A DNA stretch of 64,000 nucleotides, taken from positions 50,272-114,271 of the forward strand of contig JAFZSQ010000033.1 of assembly GCA_017619295.1 (NCBI GenBank), in the 5' to 3' direction. The stretch is from Lachnospiraceae bacterium (lineage in GTDB: Bacteria; Bacillota; Clostridia; Lachnospirales; Lachnospiraceae). The notes below the pieces were generated by a model that saw only the letters and a list, made by a program, of their open reading frames with translations, was not told the origin of the DNA and searched no databases. This document shows, piece by piece, positions 8,813-17,844 of this stretch. A program made the position numbers and the translations under genes. Within the stretch, counting starts at the first letter, position 1. The number at the start of each line of letters is the position of its first letter.

Positions 8813-10071
8813 ACTTTGAGCGCTTCTTTATAATACTCCTTGAAAGTTTCGTATCCTTCATTCATAAGCTGTTCCTTCTGGAACTTCTTATTCTTGTTCA
8901 TTCTTACAACGAGAACCTGAGATCCGTTGGCACGTTCTTTCTGTGCCTCACCGATTACTTCGCAAAGCTTCTCACCGCTTACTCCCTTTTCTATAAGGAA
9001 AGCAATCTTCTTGGGAGCGGTGGGAACCTTGAACCCGTTCTCAAGTAAAAGAAGAACGATTCTCTCGAATCCGATGGAGAATCCGCAGGCAGGAACATCG
9101 TTTCCTGTGAATTTTCCAACCATCTTATCGTATCTTCCGCCGCCACCGCAGCTTCCGCCAAATTCAGGCATCTCAATCTCAAAGATTGTTCCTGTGTAAT
9201 AGGACATTCCTCTTACAAGAGTGGGATCGAACACCATGTTAAACTGTGCTGACTTTGTAGATTCAACGCTGTCTATAATCTCCTTAAGGTTGTCGTATAC
9301 ACCTTCCTCAAGGCAATCTTTAATCTGATAAACGATGTACTTAAGGCCGTCACCTGAAGCCTCTGCTCCCTTAAAGAGTTCAAGGTACTTGTCTACACCT
9401 GCTGCATCAAAGCCCTGCTCCTTAAGTTCTGCCTCTACGCCCTCTACACCGATCTTATCCATCTTATCAAGAGTGATGAATACGGAATCGTAGCTCTCTT
9501 CGGGGAAGCCGGCGTATTTTGCCATGGCCTTAAGAATTCTTCTCTCGTTTATTCTTATATTAAAGTTCTTGAATCCAAGCTTTCCGAGTGTGGATGTGGT
9601 AGCAAGGATAAGCTCAATCTCTGCAAGGTTGGAAGGCTCACCCAGTATATCGATATCACACTGCATGAACTGACGATATCTTCCTCTCTGAGGTCTGTCT
9701 GCTCTCCATACATTTCCTATTTGAAGTGCTTTGAAGGGAGCAGGAAGTGAACCTGAGTTGTTGGAGTAGAAACGAACAAGGGGAACAGTAAGGTCATAGC
9801 GAAGACCGCCGTCTACCAAATCGCCCTCTGTCTCAGCTGTTTCCAGTTTAAGTTTCTCTCCTCTTTTAAGAATCTTGAAGATGAGTTTCTCATTCTCACC
9901 GCCCTGCTTGTTTGTGAGGTTCTCAATGTTCTCAACGCAGGGAGTCTCTATTGAAGTAAAGCCATACTTTGCATAATTCTCTTTGATTACGCCTATGACA
10001 TAGTCTCTTATTATCATTTCCTCGGGTAAAATATCCTTCATACCCGTTACAGGTTTCTTTGTAAGTGCCAT
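8809..10071 (-). CDS. hisS: Histidyl-tRNA synthetase
   Basis: A class II aminoacyl-tRNA synthetase of 420 residues that charges tRNA-His. The class II motifs are visible: the GMKDILPEE start, motif 2 in the region reading WRADRPQRGRYRQF, and motif 3 near the GFSIGFERI run. The histidine-specific GGGGRYDKMVG also occurs. The C-terminal anticodon-binding domain is short and ends FKEYYKEALKV. I chose the ATG at 10071 because AAGGAG sits 6 nt upstream and the family begins at this point; a longer open frame would add 25 unrelated residues. It is the first gene of an operon with the two ABC half-transporters. Confidence 0.95.
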   Translation of the reverse strand: MALTKKPVTGMKDILPEEMIIRDYVIGVIKENYAKYGFTSIETPCVENIENLTNKQGGENEKLIFKILKRGEKLKLETAETEGDLVDGGLRYDLTVPLVRFYSNNSGSLPAPFKALQIGNVWRADRPQRGRYRQFMQCDIDILGEPSNLAEIELILATTSTLGKLGFKNFNIRINERRILKAMAKYAGFPEESYDSVFITLDKMDKIGVEGVEAELKEQGFDAAGVDKYLELFKGAEASGDGLKYIVYQIKDCLEEGVYDNLKEIIDSVESTKSAQFNMVFDPTLVRGMSYYTGTIFEIEMPEFGGSCGGGGRYDKMVGKFTGNDVPACGFSIGFERIVLLLLENGFKVPTAPKKIAFLIEKGVSGEKLCEVIGEAQKERANGSQVLVVRMNKNKKFQKEQLMNEGYETFKEYYKEALKV

Positions 10072-10147
10072 CAGTTTCTCCTTAAAAGTTAGTAATTCCT
10101 CTAGAATTCTACACTTTTTCCTGCTTATTTTCAAGCATAATAACATA

Positions 10148-10176
10148 TTGACATTGTTTGTATAATTGTATACAAT
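10148..10176 (+). promoter_or_regulatory. Promoter of the aminotransferase gene, -10 inside a palindrome
   Basis: TTGACA (10148-10153) and TACAAT (10171-10176) are 17 bp apart, an ideal sigma-A arrangement, 36 bases before the aminotransferase start. The -10 forms the end of a perfect 12-bp palindrome, ATTGTATACAAT (10165-10176). The palindrome may bind a regulator shared with the divergent hisS gene. Confidence 0.7.
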
Positions 10177-10211
10177 AATCCAGAATGATTAATACAAGGT
10201 GGGAGGAAATA

Positions 10212-11492
10212 ATGAACGCCCTTAAGGATTTATCACGAGAAGAACTTATAAAAATGAAGGATGAGCTTGAAGCTGCATTCGAAGCAGCCAAGGCAAAAGA
10301 GCTTAAACTCGACATGTCAAGAGGTAAGCCCTCTGTTGCTCAGTACGATTTGGGTGCAGATTTGCTTGATACTATCACAAGCGCTTCATCATTTACCGCA
10401 GAGAACGGATTGGATTGCCGTAACTACGGAGTTTTGGACGGAATTCCCGAAGCCAAGAAGCTTATGGCAGACATTATGGGAACTGACCCCTCTCACGTAC
10501 TTGTAGCAGGAAACTCCAGTTTGAACCTTATGTATGATTCCGTTAGCCGCTCCTTTACACACGGCGTACTCGGAAATACACCCTGGTATAAACTTGATAA
10601 GATTAAATTCCTTTGCCCTGTTCCCGGTTATGACAGACACTTCGCCATCACCGAGCACTTCGGCATCGAGATGATAAATATTCCTCTTAACGAGGACGGC
10701 CCTGATATGGACCTGGTTGAGAAATACGTTAATAGCGACGAGACTGTAAAGGGTATCTGGTGTGTTCCCAAATACTCAAACCCTTGCGGATATACATATT
10801 CCAAGGAGACTGTAGAGAGATTTGCAGCTCTTAAGCCCGCAGCAAAGGATTTCAGAATCTATTGGGATAACGCTTATGCTGTTCACGACCTTTATGATGA
10901 GGGCGATGAACTTGCCGATATCATTTCTCTTTGTGAGAAGGCCGGAAACCCCGACATGGTTTACGAGTTCTCTTCCACTTCCAAGATAAGCCTTGCAGGA
11001 AGCGGTATCGCAGCCCTTGCAACCAGTGAAGCAAACCTTGCCGATATCAAGAAGTCACTTACCATTCAGACCATCGGCTATGACAAGATTAATCAGTTAA
11101 GACATGTGAAATGCTATAAGAATATAGAAGGAATCAAGGCTCATATGAAGAAACATGCCGCATTCCTTCGTCCCAAGTTCGAAGCAGTACTTAAAACCTT
11201 CGAGGCAAACCTCGACGGACTTGGCATCGGCTCCTGGACAACTCCCAAGGGTGGTTACTTCATTTCCTTTACAACCATGGACGGATGTGCCAAGGAGATT
11301 GTTGCAAAATGTAAGGAAGCCGGCGTAACTCTTACCGGTGCAGGCGCAACCTTCCCTTATAAGAAGGATCCTAAGGACAACAACATTCGTATTGCTCCTT
11401 CCTTCCCCTCTCCCGAGGATATGGCCAAGGCTGCAGATCTGTTTGTATTATGTGTAAAACTTGTAAGTGTCAATCACTTACTTTCCCTTTAA
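10212..11492 (+). CDS. PLP-dependent aminotransferase (Aminotran_MocR / PF12897 type)
   Basis: A fold-type I PLP enzyme of 426 residues. The GKPS motif sits near residue 38 (LDMSRGKPS). NPCGYTYS corresponds to the NP-turn of class I aminotransferases. The Schiff-base lysine is most likely in SSTSKISLAGSG, and the tail has the conserved arginine (NNIRIAPSFPS). The family is annotated as aspartate or alanine-glyoxylate-like aminotransferase, but its substrate is not established and I make no claim beyond amino-acid transamination. The ATG at 10212 follows GGGAGG with 5-6 nt spacing; an upstream in-frame ATG lacks such a site. It is monocistronic, with its own promoter and terminator. Confidence 0.85.
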   Translation: MNALKDLSREELIKMKDELEAAFEAAKAKELKLDMSRGKPSVAQYDLGADLLDTITSASSFTAENGLDCRNYGVLDGIPEAKKLMADIMGTDPSHVLVAGNSSLNLMYDSVSRSFTHGVLGNTPWYKLDKIKFLCPVPGYDRHFAITEHFGIEMINIPLNEDGPDMDLVEKYVNSDETVKGIWCVPKYSNPCGYTYSKETVERFAALKPAAKDFRIYWDNAYAVHDLYDEGDELADIISLCEKAGNPDMVYEFSSTSKISLAGSGIAALATSEANLADIKKSLTIQTIGYDKINQLRHVKCYKNIEGIKAHMKKHAAFLRPKFEAVLKTFEANLDGLGIGSWTTPKGGYFISFTTMDGCAKEIVAKCKEAGVTLTGAGATFPYKKDPKDNNIRIAPSFPSPEDMAKAADLFVLCVKLVSVNHLLSL

Positions 11493-11522
11493 CTTCTTTT
11501 ATACTTACTTACCTACCTACCT

Positions 11523-11552
11523 AAAAAAGGTGCGACGCAGTCGCACCTTTTT
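11523..11552 (+). terminator. Terminator of the aminotransferase gene
   Basis: Stem GGTGCGAC/GTCGCACC with loop GCA, flanked by six A residues on the left and five T residues on the right. The A/T tracts extend the stem. Confidence 0.9.
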
Positions 11553-11739
11553 GCGTCCCGCAAAAAAATATTTTATAAAATTTTTTCCGTCACTATTGGC
11601 ATATTTGGTAGACATAAAATTATAAAAAACTATATGTTGATATGTGGAAAAAATAACGAGAAAAAGCCGAAATTTCCTGTTGATTTTGACCTAAAATCCA
11701 AATATAATTCAATTAACATAATTCTGAAAGGTTGACACA

Positions 11740-12624
11740 ATGGAAAAGGCTATTTCAAGTTTCATCGAGTATCTTAGTAAGGGAAAGACATCCAAAAAAA
11801 ATACCCTGATGTCATACGAAAGAGACCTTAACAAGGCGTCAGCTTTTTTTATGTCCAAAGGTATAACTGACATTGCAAGCGTTACCACTGCTGACCTTGA
11901 AAGTTTCCTTGAGACTCTTAAAAAGGACGGGCTTGCTCCCGCCACTATTTCAAGAAGTATCGCATCCCTCAAGGCCTTCAATCACTATCTTCTCGATAAG
12001 AAGATGATAAGTGAGGATATAGCCGGAAAGCTTCACGCTCCCAAGATTGAGAAGAAGGCACCGGTAATCTTATCCATCAAAGAGATTAACCTCCTTATGG
12101 AGCAGCCAAACGGCGACACAGAGAAGGAAATCAGAGACAAGGCAATGCTTGAGCTTTTATATGCCACCGGAATCAGAGTATCCGAGCTTATCACCCTTAA
12201 GATGTCGGATCTTGACATGGCACATTCACAGATTACCGTTAAGGACACAGGAAAGAAACGAGTTATTCCCTTCGGCCACAAGGCCCATGCCGCCCTCTCC
12301 CGTTATCTTGATGAGGTAAGAAGCAAGATGATCGGTGATGCCGGTAAGGATTTCGTATTCGTAAACTGTTCGGGAGAAACCATGAGCCGACAGGGCTTCT
12401 GGAAAATCATAAAACTGTATGCCAAGAAGGCAGGAATCAAGGCAGACATTACACCTCACACCTTGAGACATTCCTTCGCAGCACACCTGGTTGAGAACGG
12501 AGCAGACCTAAAGAGTGTTCAGGAAATGCTTGGACATTCAGATATATCAACTACCTTGGTCTACGCAAAGCTTAAACCCGGCCATATCAAAGAAGTGTAC
12601 AAAAATACGCACCCTCGCAGCTAG
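11740..12624 (+). CDS. Tyrosine recombinase, XerC/XerD-like
   Basis: A 294-residue site-specific recombinase. The N-terminal SAM-like core-binding domain covers about residues 1-90 and the catalytic domain about 105-290. The catalytic residues are visible: Arg in ATGIRVSEL, His-x-x-Arg in HTLRHSFAAH, His in LGHSDIS and the nucleophilic Tyr in TTLVYAKL. Length and lack of extra domains fit chromosomal XerC/D-type enzymes rather than phage integrases. No att-like repeats or phage genes lie next to it, so chromosome dimer resolution or a housekeeping inversion role is likelier than integration. The ATG follows GAAAGG by 8 nt. The 187-bp region before it is AT-rich and holds nothing else I recognise. 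Confidence 0.85.
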   Translation: MEKAISSFIEYLSKGKTSKKNTLMSYERDLNKASAFFMSKGITDIASVTTADLESFLETLKKDGLAPATISRSIASLKAFNHYLLDKKMISEDIAGKLHAPKIEKKAPVILSIKEINLLMEQPNGDTEKEIRDKAMLELLYATGIRVSELITLKMSDLDMAHSQITVKDTGKKRVIPFGHKAHAALSRYLDEVRSKMIGDAGKDFVFVNCSGETMSRQGFWKIIKLYAKKAGIKADITPHTLRHSFAAHLVENGADLKSVQEMLGHSDISTTLVYAKLKPGHIKEVYKNTHPRS

Positions 12625-12640
12625 AGGGTGCGTTTTATTT
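12600..12640. terminator. Bidirectional terminator between the recombinase and GH3 genes
   Basis: Stem ACGCACCCTC (12607-12616) pairs with GAGGGTGCGT (12624-12633). T-rich runs follow on the plus strand and, via AAAAAT at 12601-12606, on the minus strand. The recombinase stop codon TAG (12622-12624) sits at the loop/stem edge, so the left arm is coding. Confidence 0.85.
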
Positions 12641-12647
12641 TTCTGTT

Positions 12648-15053
12648 CTACTTTCCAAAGAGTTTAGCTATGGCCTTAAGCTTTTGTCCGTTGGCGGAAA
12701 GGACTATTGCTTCACCAAGATTATAGGGCAAAGCCCCTCCTCCTTCAGAAAGGACCAAATCCAGGGTTCCTTCCCTGATGCCTTCCACCATCATCATAAC
12801 TTCGGGATCGTTTTTAGGTTTTCCCTTCATCATGTTATAGGCATATGATATGGCAAACTTAAGAACAATCTTTCCAAGAAGGGAATGCTTGGCCAAATCT
12901 CCCAGAGAAGCGCACATATCAAATTCTCCGGGCTTAACATCATCGAACCTGCTAAGTTCTCTTCCATAGAGTTTCTTAAAGCTTTCTTCGTCAAATGAAG
13001 GGCGTTCTCCCTTTGCTTTCACAAAGTAACCGGGAAGGTTTGTCCTGTCATCTCTTTTAAAGTCTTCCCCTTCCGTGATATCAACAGTCTCAGAAAGTCT
13101 TACATCTCCAAGGCATGAGCCTATCTGAATCTCATAAGAGCCATTCACAGTCACATAATCGTGTCTTGCCACATCATATATATCACAACTTCTGTCATCA
13201 AGGTTAATGGAAACCTCAGCCTTCTCGCCGGCTTTTAAAAATACCTTCTTAAATCCTCTAAGCTCTCTCTCCGCTCTGATAAAATCGTGGTTAGAGTTCT
13301 TTACGTAGACCTGAGCCACTTCTGCACCGTCTACATCCCCTGTATTGGTAACGTCAAATCTAACTTTAACTTTTGTACCATCCCTTACCACCACCGGGTT
13401 AGAGTATTCAAAGGTAGTATAGGACATGCCAAATCCAAATTTAAAATGCACAGGAATGCCAAAGGAATCATAGTATCTGTACCCCACAAACAAAGCTTCT
13501 CTGTATTCCACGTCCTTGGTTTGTTTGGCATAGGTTTCCTTTGCGGGTGTATCCCCGTAGCTGTAAGGGAATGTCTCCGCAAGTTTACCCGAAGGATTTA
13601 CCTTTCCGGATATGATTCTTGCGCAGGCAGGTGCCACGGATTCACCGCAAAGGTACATCATAAGTGTTGCCCTTGCCTTATCGGCAGGTTTCATATCAAA
13701 GGGTGATCCACCGAAGGCTACAAAAATTAAATCCTGATTTTCAGCGGCCACTTTATTAAACAGTTTCTCCTGATTCTCAGGCATTGAGAAACTCTTTCTG
13801 TCATATCCTTCGCCCTCGGAGAAATTTGTAAGGCCTCCGAAGAAAAGTACGGGGATTCCGTCTTCCTTAGCCTTTCTCGCAGCCTCTACTGCCTTCTTTT
13901 CAAGGGAAATATCGATTATATCCACGTCACTTCTGTAACCGTCTTCATATCGAACCTTAAATCCTTCAGCCTCAAAAGACTCAGGCATAGCGGGAACAAA
14001 AGGAGGTTTAATGTGTGAACTTCCGCCACCCTGGTAACGTATATTCTTTGCCATGGAACCGATAATAAGGACTTCTCCCACATTCTTTAAGGGCAGGATG
14101 CCGTCGTTTTTAAGTAGTACTGCGCTATTTTCGGCAATCTGCCTTGCAAGAACGGCATTCTCATTAAGCAAATCTTCCGTTATCCCCACATATTTCTCAT
14201 CATCGGGATACTTATATTTTTCCACCATGGAAAGGACATTTGAAGCTGCCCTATCCAGGGCTTCCTTTGAAGTCTTGCCAGATTCCACTTCCCTTTTAAG
14301 GTTGTTATAGTGGAAACCGTTGCTGTCAGGCATTTCAAGATCACATCCTGCCTCAACAGCCTCTCCCAGATCATTGCAGGCACCCCAATCCGAAACCACA
14401 AGGCCCTTATAGCCCCATTCGTCCCTTAAGACATCTGTAAGGAGCCATTTGTTTCTGCAGGCGTATTGCCCGTTAATTCTGTTATATGAAGCCATGATTG
14501 TGGCAGGTGCAGCCTTTTTTACGCACTTTTCGAAAGCCCTCAGATATATTTCTCTGAGGGTTCTCTCATCAATCATGGAATTCTGAGTCATTCTGAGAGT
14601 TTCCTGGCTGTTGCCTGCGAAATGCTTTAAAGACGTGCCAATGCCCTCTTCCTGGACGGCATTAACATATTTGGAAGCAAGGGTTCCCGCCAAATAGGGA
14701 TCCTCGCTGAAATATTCGAAGTTACGTCCACAGGTAGGTGAACGTTTGATGTTGGTTCCCGGTCCCAAAAGAATGGAGACCTGCTCTGCTTTGGCCTCTG
14801 CAGCTATGCCCTTTGCCATCTTGGCAATAAGGTCTGTATCCCAGCTGCAAGCCACAGCTGAAGCCGTGGGAAAGCATGTGGATGTATAGCTGAGGTTATT
14901 CTGCATAACCTCCTCATCCTGTTTTCTTAAGCCGTGAGGGCCGTCAGAAAGGTGAATGTTCTTATATTTGCCGCCACAGTCGGCGGTATGCCATTTACCC
15001 TGTCCAGTTACAAGTCTGAGTTTATCTTCAAAAGATACGTCATTTATGTTCAT
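12648..15053 (-). CDS. Glycoside hydrolase family 3, beta-glucosidase-like, intracellular
   Basis: An 801-residue enzyme. The GH3 N-terminal barrel covers about residues 10-290 and has the nucleophile Asp in GLVVSDWGA and the substrate-binding KHF motif (LKHFAGNSQE). The C-terminal alpha/beta domain covers about 310-540, with the probable acid/base Glu in SEGEGYDR. A fibronectin-III-like domain follows (about 560-640). The last 150 residues are an extension I do not recognise. There is no signal peptide, so it acts on imported sugars in the cytoplasm. It is the last gene of a minus-strand run behind prsW (34-bp gap, GGGGG ribosome site). Beta-glucosidase is the default prediction; xylosidase or glucosaminidase activity cannot be excluded. 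Confidence 0.88.
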   Translation of the reverse strand: MNINDVSFEDKLRLVTGQGKWHTADCGGKYKNIHLSDGPHGLRKQDEEVMQNNLSYTSTCFPTASAVACSWDTDLIAKMAKGIAAEAKAEQVSILLGPGTNIKRSPTCGRNFEYFSEDPYLAGTLASKYVNAVQEEGIGTSLKHFAGNSQETLRMTQNSMIDERTLREIYLRAFEKCVKKAAPATIMASYNRINGQYACRNKWLLTDVLRDEWGYKGLVVSDWGACNDLGEAVEAGCDLEMPDSNGFHYNNLKREVESGKTSKEALDRAASNVLSMVEKYKYPDDEKYVGITEDLLNENAVLARQIAENSAVLLKNDGILPLKNVGEVLIIGSMAKNIRYQGGGSSHIKPPFVPAMPESFEAEGFKVRYEDGYRSDVDIIDISLEKKAVEAARKAKEDGIPVLFFGGLTNFSEGEGYDRKSFSMPENQEKLFNKVAAENQDLIFVAFGGSPFDMKPADKARATLMMYLCGESVAPACARIISGKVNPSGKLAETFPYSYGDTPAKETYAKQTKDVEYREALFVGYRYYDSFGIPVHFKFGFGMSYTTFEYSNPVVVRDGTKVKVRFDVTNTGDVDGAEVAQVYVKNSNHDFIRAERELRGFKKVFLKAGEKAEVSINLDDRSCDIYDVARHDYVTVNGSYEIQIGSCLGDVRLSETVDITEGEDFKRDDRTNLPGYFVKAKGERPSFDEESFKKLYGRELSRFDDVKPGEFDMCASLGDLAKHSLLGKIVLKFAISYAYNMMKGKPKNDPEVMMMVEGIREGTLDLVLSEGGGALPYNLGEAIVLSANGQKLKAIAKLFGK

Positions 15054-15087
15054 GTTTAGCCCCCAAATATTGAAAAATCAGCCGATT

Positions 15088-15822
15088 CTAGAAATCAGAT
15101 CCCCAAAAGCCACCGTAAGGCTCGAAGATTGGCATATCCTCCGAAGAGTATTGCTTGATTTTCTTTATTGTATAAACGTCCAAAGCCACAATAAACACGA
15201 AGAAAGTCAATGTAGCTACCAGAGAATCGACAGACAGGCAGAAATCATAGAAACCGTGAATCAAAACAGGAATCATGAAGGCCAGTCTCTGGTATTTGTC
15301 CATGCCCGGTATGTTTCCTCTTGCCTCGCAGACCTTGGCCTCACCGTAATAATGGCCCATGAAGATGGCAAAGATACAATGGCCCGGCACCGCTGTAAGT
15401 GCACGAAGTATGGCTGTGGTGAAACCACCGCTTGCCACATACAAAACGTTCTCCACAATGGCAAAGCCCATGCTCACACAAACCGCATACACGATTCCGT
15501 CAAATCTGTAGTTAAATGCCCTGTGTCTCCAGGTCAGGTGCTTCAAAACCAGATATTTTCCGGCTTCCTCCGCTACTCCCACCACAAGGAAGCAGTCAAT
15601 GGCAATGGTTATTCTGCTTGGAATTGAGAAAATGGTCTGTATAAGCCATTCTCCGAAGGTCTCCAAAAGAACCGCGGAAATAACTGTCAGAGCACCTCCA
15701 AACAAAAGCTTAAGTAAAAGTCCTATGGGCTCCTTCTCTATCTTGTCCTGCTTATAAACCTGTACAATAAGGACTATGCCGGGAATAACCGCAAGCCACC
15801 TTAATATACTGTAGTAAAACAA
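15088..15822 (-). CDS. prsW: PrsW-family intramembrane protease
   Basis: A 244-residue multi-pass membrane protein. The three conserved PrsW motifs are present: Glu-Glu-x-x-Lys in VAEEAGKY, Glu-Asn in GFAIVENVLY, and His in PGHCIFAIFMGHYYG with a second His near HGFYD. B. subtilis PrsW cuts the anti-sigma factor RsiW at site 1; no anti-sigma factor is nearby here, so the substrate is unknown. Translation starts at a TTG (15822), supported by GGAGG 8 nt upstream inside the end of plsY. No ATG fits. The gene begins directly after the plsY stop codon. Confidence 0.85.
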   Translation of the reverse strand: MFYYSILRWLAVIPGIVLIVQVYKQDKIEKEPIGLLLKLLFGGALTVISAVLLETFGEWLIQTIFSIPSRITIAIDCFLVVGVAEEAGKYLVLKHLTWRHRAFNYRFDGIVYAVCVSMGFAIVENVLYVASGGFTTAILRALTAVPGHCIFAIFMGHYYGEAKVCEARGNIPGMDKYQRLAFMIPVLIHGFYDFCLSVDSLVATLTFFVFIVALDVYTIKKIKQYSSEDMPIFEPYGGFWGSDF

Positions 15823-16464
15823 CTATTTATCCTCCATGTTCTTCTGGACTCTCTGAGTTTCCTCATCCTTCCGCCACAGGAAGCTGAAATGAACTTCCCG
15901 GCCTTCCTTAATTCTCTTAATGTTTTCGATGTGCTTGTAAATGATAAGCAATGCGCCCACCATCAAAATGGCAAATCCCATAACATCTTTCTCATAGATG
16001 CCGTAAATTGCCGCAAAAGCAACGGACGCCGCCATGGGACCGATGCAGATATAGTCAGTAATAAGAACCAGCAAAAATACCGCCGCCAGCATGATAACAA
16101 ACAGTTTGGACGAATAGGCCAGAATCAATCCGCCTAAGCACGCAAAGCCTTTACCGCCCTTAAATCCCATATAAAAAGGGAACATGTGGCCAACGATACA
16201 CATAACTCCTGCCACAATAGCGGCATGCTTATTTTCAGGCAGGAAATACATGATTGCCGTAACAACCAGGTACGACTTAAAAATATCAAGAATCATGCAG
16301 ATAGCGCCGATTTTGTTACCCATTGTAATGAGAGCATTGGAACCGCCGGCATTTCCCGAACCTCTTCCTCTGATATCAAAACCCTTAATCTTTGCTATCA
16401 AGTATGATGGATTAATGGTTCCCACCAGGTAACCGATTACTCCACATGCAAGTACCCATTTCAT
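15823..16464 (-). CDS. plsY: Acyl-phosphate:glycerol-3-phosphate acyltransferase PlsY
   Basis: A 213-residue integral membrane enzyme that makes lysophosphatidic acid, the first acylation step in Gram-positive phospholipid synthesis. Family motifs are clear: SYLIAKIKGFDIRGRGSGNAGGSN, then GHMFPFYMGFKGGKGFA, then the third loop near the C-terminus. Five helices are predicted. The C-terminal tail (REVHFSFLWRKDEETQRVQKNMEDK) is longer than usual. It overlaps the upstream transglutaminase-like gene by 4 bp (ATGA) and abuts prsW. Confidence 0.93.
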   Translation of the reverse strand: MKWVLACGVIGYLVGTINPSYLIAKIKGFDIRGRGSGNAGGSNALITMGNKIGAICMILDIFKSYLVVTAIMYFLPENKHAAIVAGVMCIVGHMFPFYMGFKGGKGFACLGGLILAYSSKLFVIMLAAVFLLVLITDYICIGPMAASVAFAAIYGIYEKDVMGFAILMVGALLIIYKHIENIKRIKEGREVHFSFLWRKDEETQRVQKNMEDK

Positions 16465-17822
16465 ATAATTACTTCTCCTCGTTCAACTATATCGTCTTCC
16501 CTAAGACCTGAGATATCGCTTTCAATTTCACCATCCTGATTATCGTAAGGGTCGTTTCTGAAAAAGGTTTTGGCCGGTTCCAAATCCGCCTGGAATCTGG
16601 AATTTGCCACCATTCTGTAGGGATCGAGATTTCCGAAGTAAAACCGTCTTCTCTCCTCATTCCCATAACGGTGAGCAGCCACTCCATAGGAAACATCCAC
16701 GGGAACCCAGCCAAATTCCGGAAGGAAAGCTTCAGCCCAGTCATGCTGGCCGCTTCCCGACGGCTCCATGGTTCTGCTGCTTTGCCATCTGGCACCCACG
16801 CCAAGACATCTGCAGATTGTTATGAAAAGAAGCGCCATAACTCCGCAATCTCCACGCATGAAAAGTGCTCCATCCTCCACGATATCTGGTAAAAGAATGT
16901 AGTTTGGTGTGAATGTATATTTAAGGTTAAGGGTCAGATAATCGTAGACCCTCTTGGCGATAACGCCTTTATCCCTGCAGCCTTCCCCAATCTTTGCCGC
17001 AAGAGCCCTGATTATGGGAGAGAAAACAATGTGCGGTCCCTCCTCTGCGAGAAACTCTTCTCCGGGATCATACTCGCCGGATGATGAGCCGCCCACCTCA
17101 CCATAGCAGTCCTTGTAGACATTGGTAAAGGTGTAGGAATAAGTCACCTTAAATTCATGATTCTCACTGAGTGTATCCTCAAAATACACGCACCTTGCCT
17201 CGGAATTTGCCTCGCCAATCACGGCATTTTCGGGGTAAGTGCTCTCAATCTTAATGTTTGTCTGCTCTATACATTCAGCCGGAATGGGAATGTGAACCTT
17301 CACCTTCATTCCGGGTCTAAACAAATCATCTCTGACCTTGAGACTATGGGTATATCTGATGTTTTTGGAGATTTTGCCTTCTTTTTTACAAATCTCAATA
17401 GCTTCGTTAAGAAGCTTGTCGGGATCTGAAGTATCAAGGCCCGCTCTCTTAGCCATTTCAAGGTCTGTCTTTAAAACGGTGCGGACACTGCTCTTAAAGT
17501 ATCTCTTCTCGCCCTTAAGGAAAATCCACCTTAATAGACCGTCATCCTCTTCCTTCTTAAAGTCTTCCTCGGTAAAATCAGATATTTTCTCCTTAAACTG
17601 CTTAAGAAGGTCATCTTTGGAAAGAGAATACTCCCTGGGAATACGTCTGAAAATCTCTTTCCAGGCAAGGAAACAATACTTAAGTTCATCAGGGGTATCA
17701 GGCCTTGCAGCCTTAATGTCCATAAGCCTCATGGCCTCATCATAGTATCCGGAGTCCTTAAGTCTTCTTATGTCCTCAGGTAACCCCATGTTAATGTATT
17801 TGAAGTAGTCATTTACATTCAT
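16461..17822 (-). CDS. Transglutaminase-like domain protein
   Basis: A 453-residue protein without a signal peptide. The C-terminal half is a transglutaminase/protease-like domain with a full Cys-His-Asp triad: Cys in RGDCGVMALLF, His in GQHDWAEAFLPEFGW and Asp in VPVDVSYG. The N-terminal 150 residues are helical and charged, and the middle (about 165-250) looks like a beta-rich module. Such proteins are common in Clostridia and are taken to be peptidases or cross-linkers; the target is unknown. It lies between sufB-like and plsY, with a 22-bp gap to the former and a 4-bp overlap with the latter. Confidence 0.8.
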   Translation of the reverse strand: MNVNDYFKYINMGLPEDIRRLKDSGYYDEAMRLMDIKAARPDTPDELKYCFLAWKEIFRRIPREYSLSKDDLLKQFKEKISDFTEEDFKKEEDDGLLRWIFLKGEKRYFKSSVRTVLKTDLEMAKRAGLDTSDPDKLLNEAIEICKKEGKISKNIRYTHSLKVRDDLFRPGMKVKVHIPIPAECIEQTNIKIESTYPENAVIGEANSEARCVYFEDTLSENHEFKVTYSYTFTNVYKDCYGEVGGSSSGEYDPGEEFLAEEGPHIVFSPIIRALAAKIGEGCRDKGVIAKRVYDYLTLNLKYTFTPNYILLPDIVEDGALFMRGDCGVMALLFITICRCLGVGARWQSSRTMEPSGSGQHDWAEAFLPEFGWVPVDVSYGVAAHRYGNEERRRFYFGNLDPYRMVANSRFQADLEPAKTFFRNDPYDNQDGEIESDISGLREDDIVERGEVII

Positions 17823-17844
17823 TAATGTAATCCCGCCCGTTTAA

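Noticed and set aside
11504-11523. Short tandem ACTT/ACCT repeats after the aminotransferase gene
   Set aside because: Only a few 4-base units, explained by chance or slippage; no structure or function suggested.
11740-12624. Recombinase as a sign of an integrated element
   Set aside because: No att-like direct repeats, tRNA, excisionase or phage genes were seen around it. The length fits the chromosomal Xer type.
14956-15627. A 223-codon open frame on the plus strand
   Set aside because: It lies opposite the GH3 and PrsW genes, which have clear family motifs and ribosome sites. The frame has no recognisable motif.
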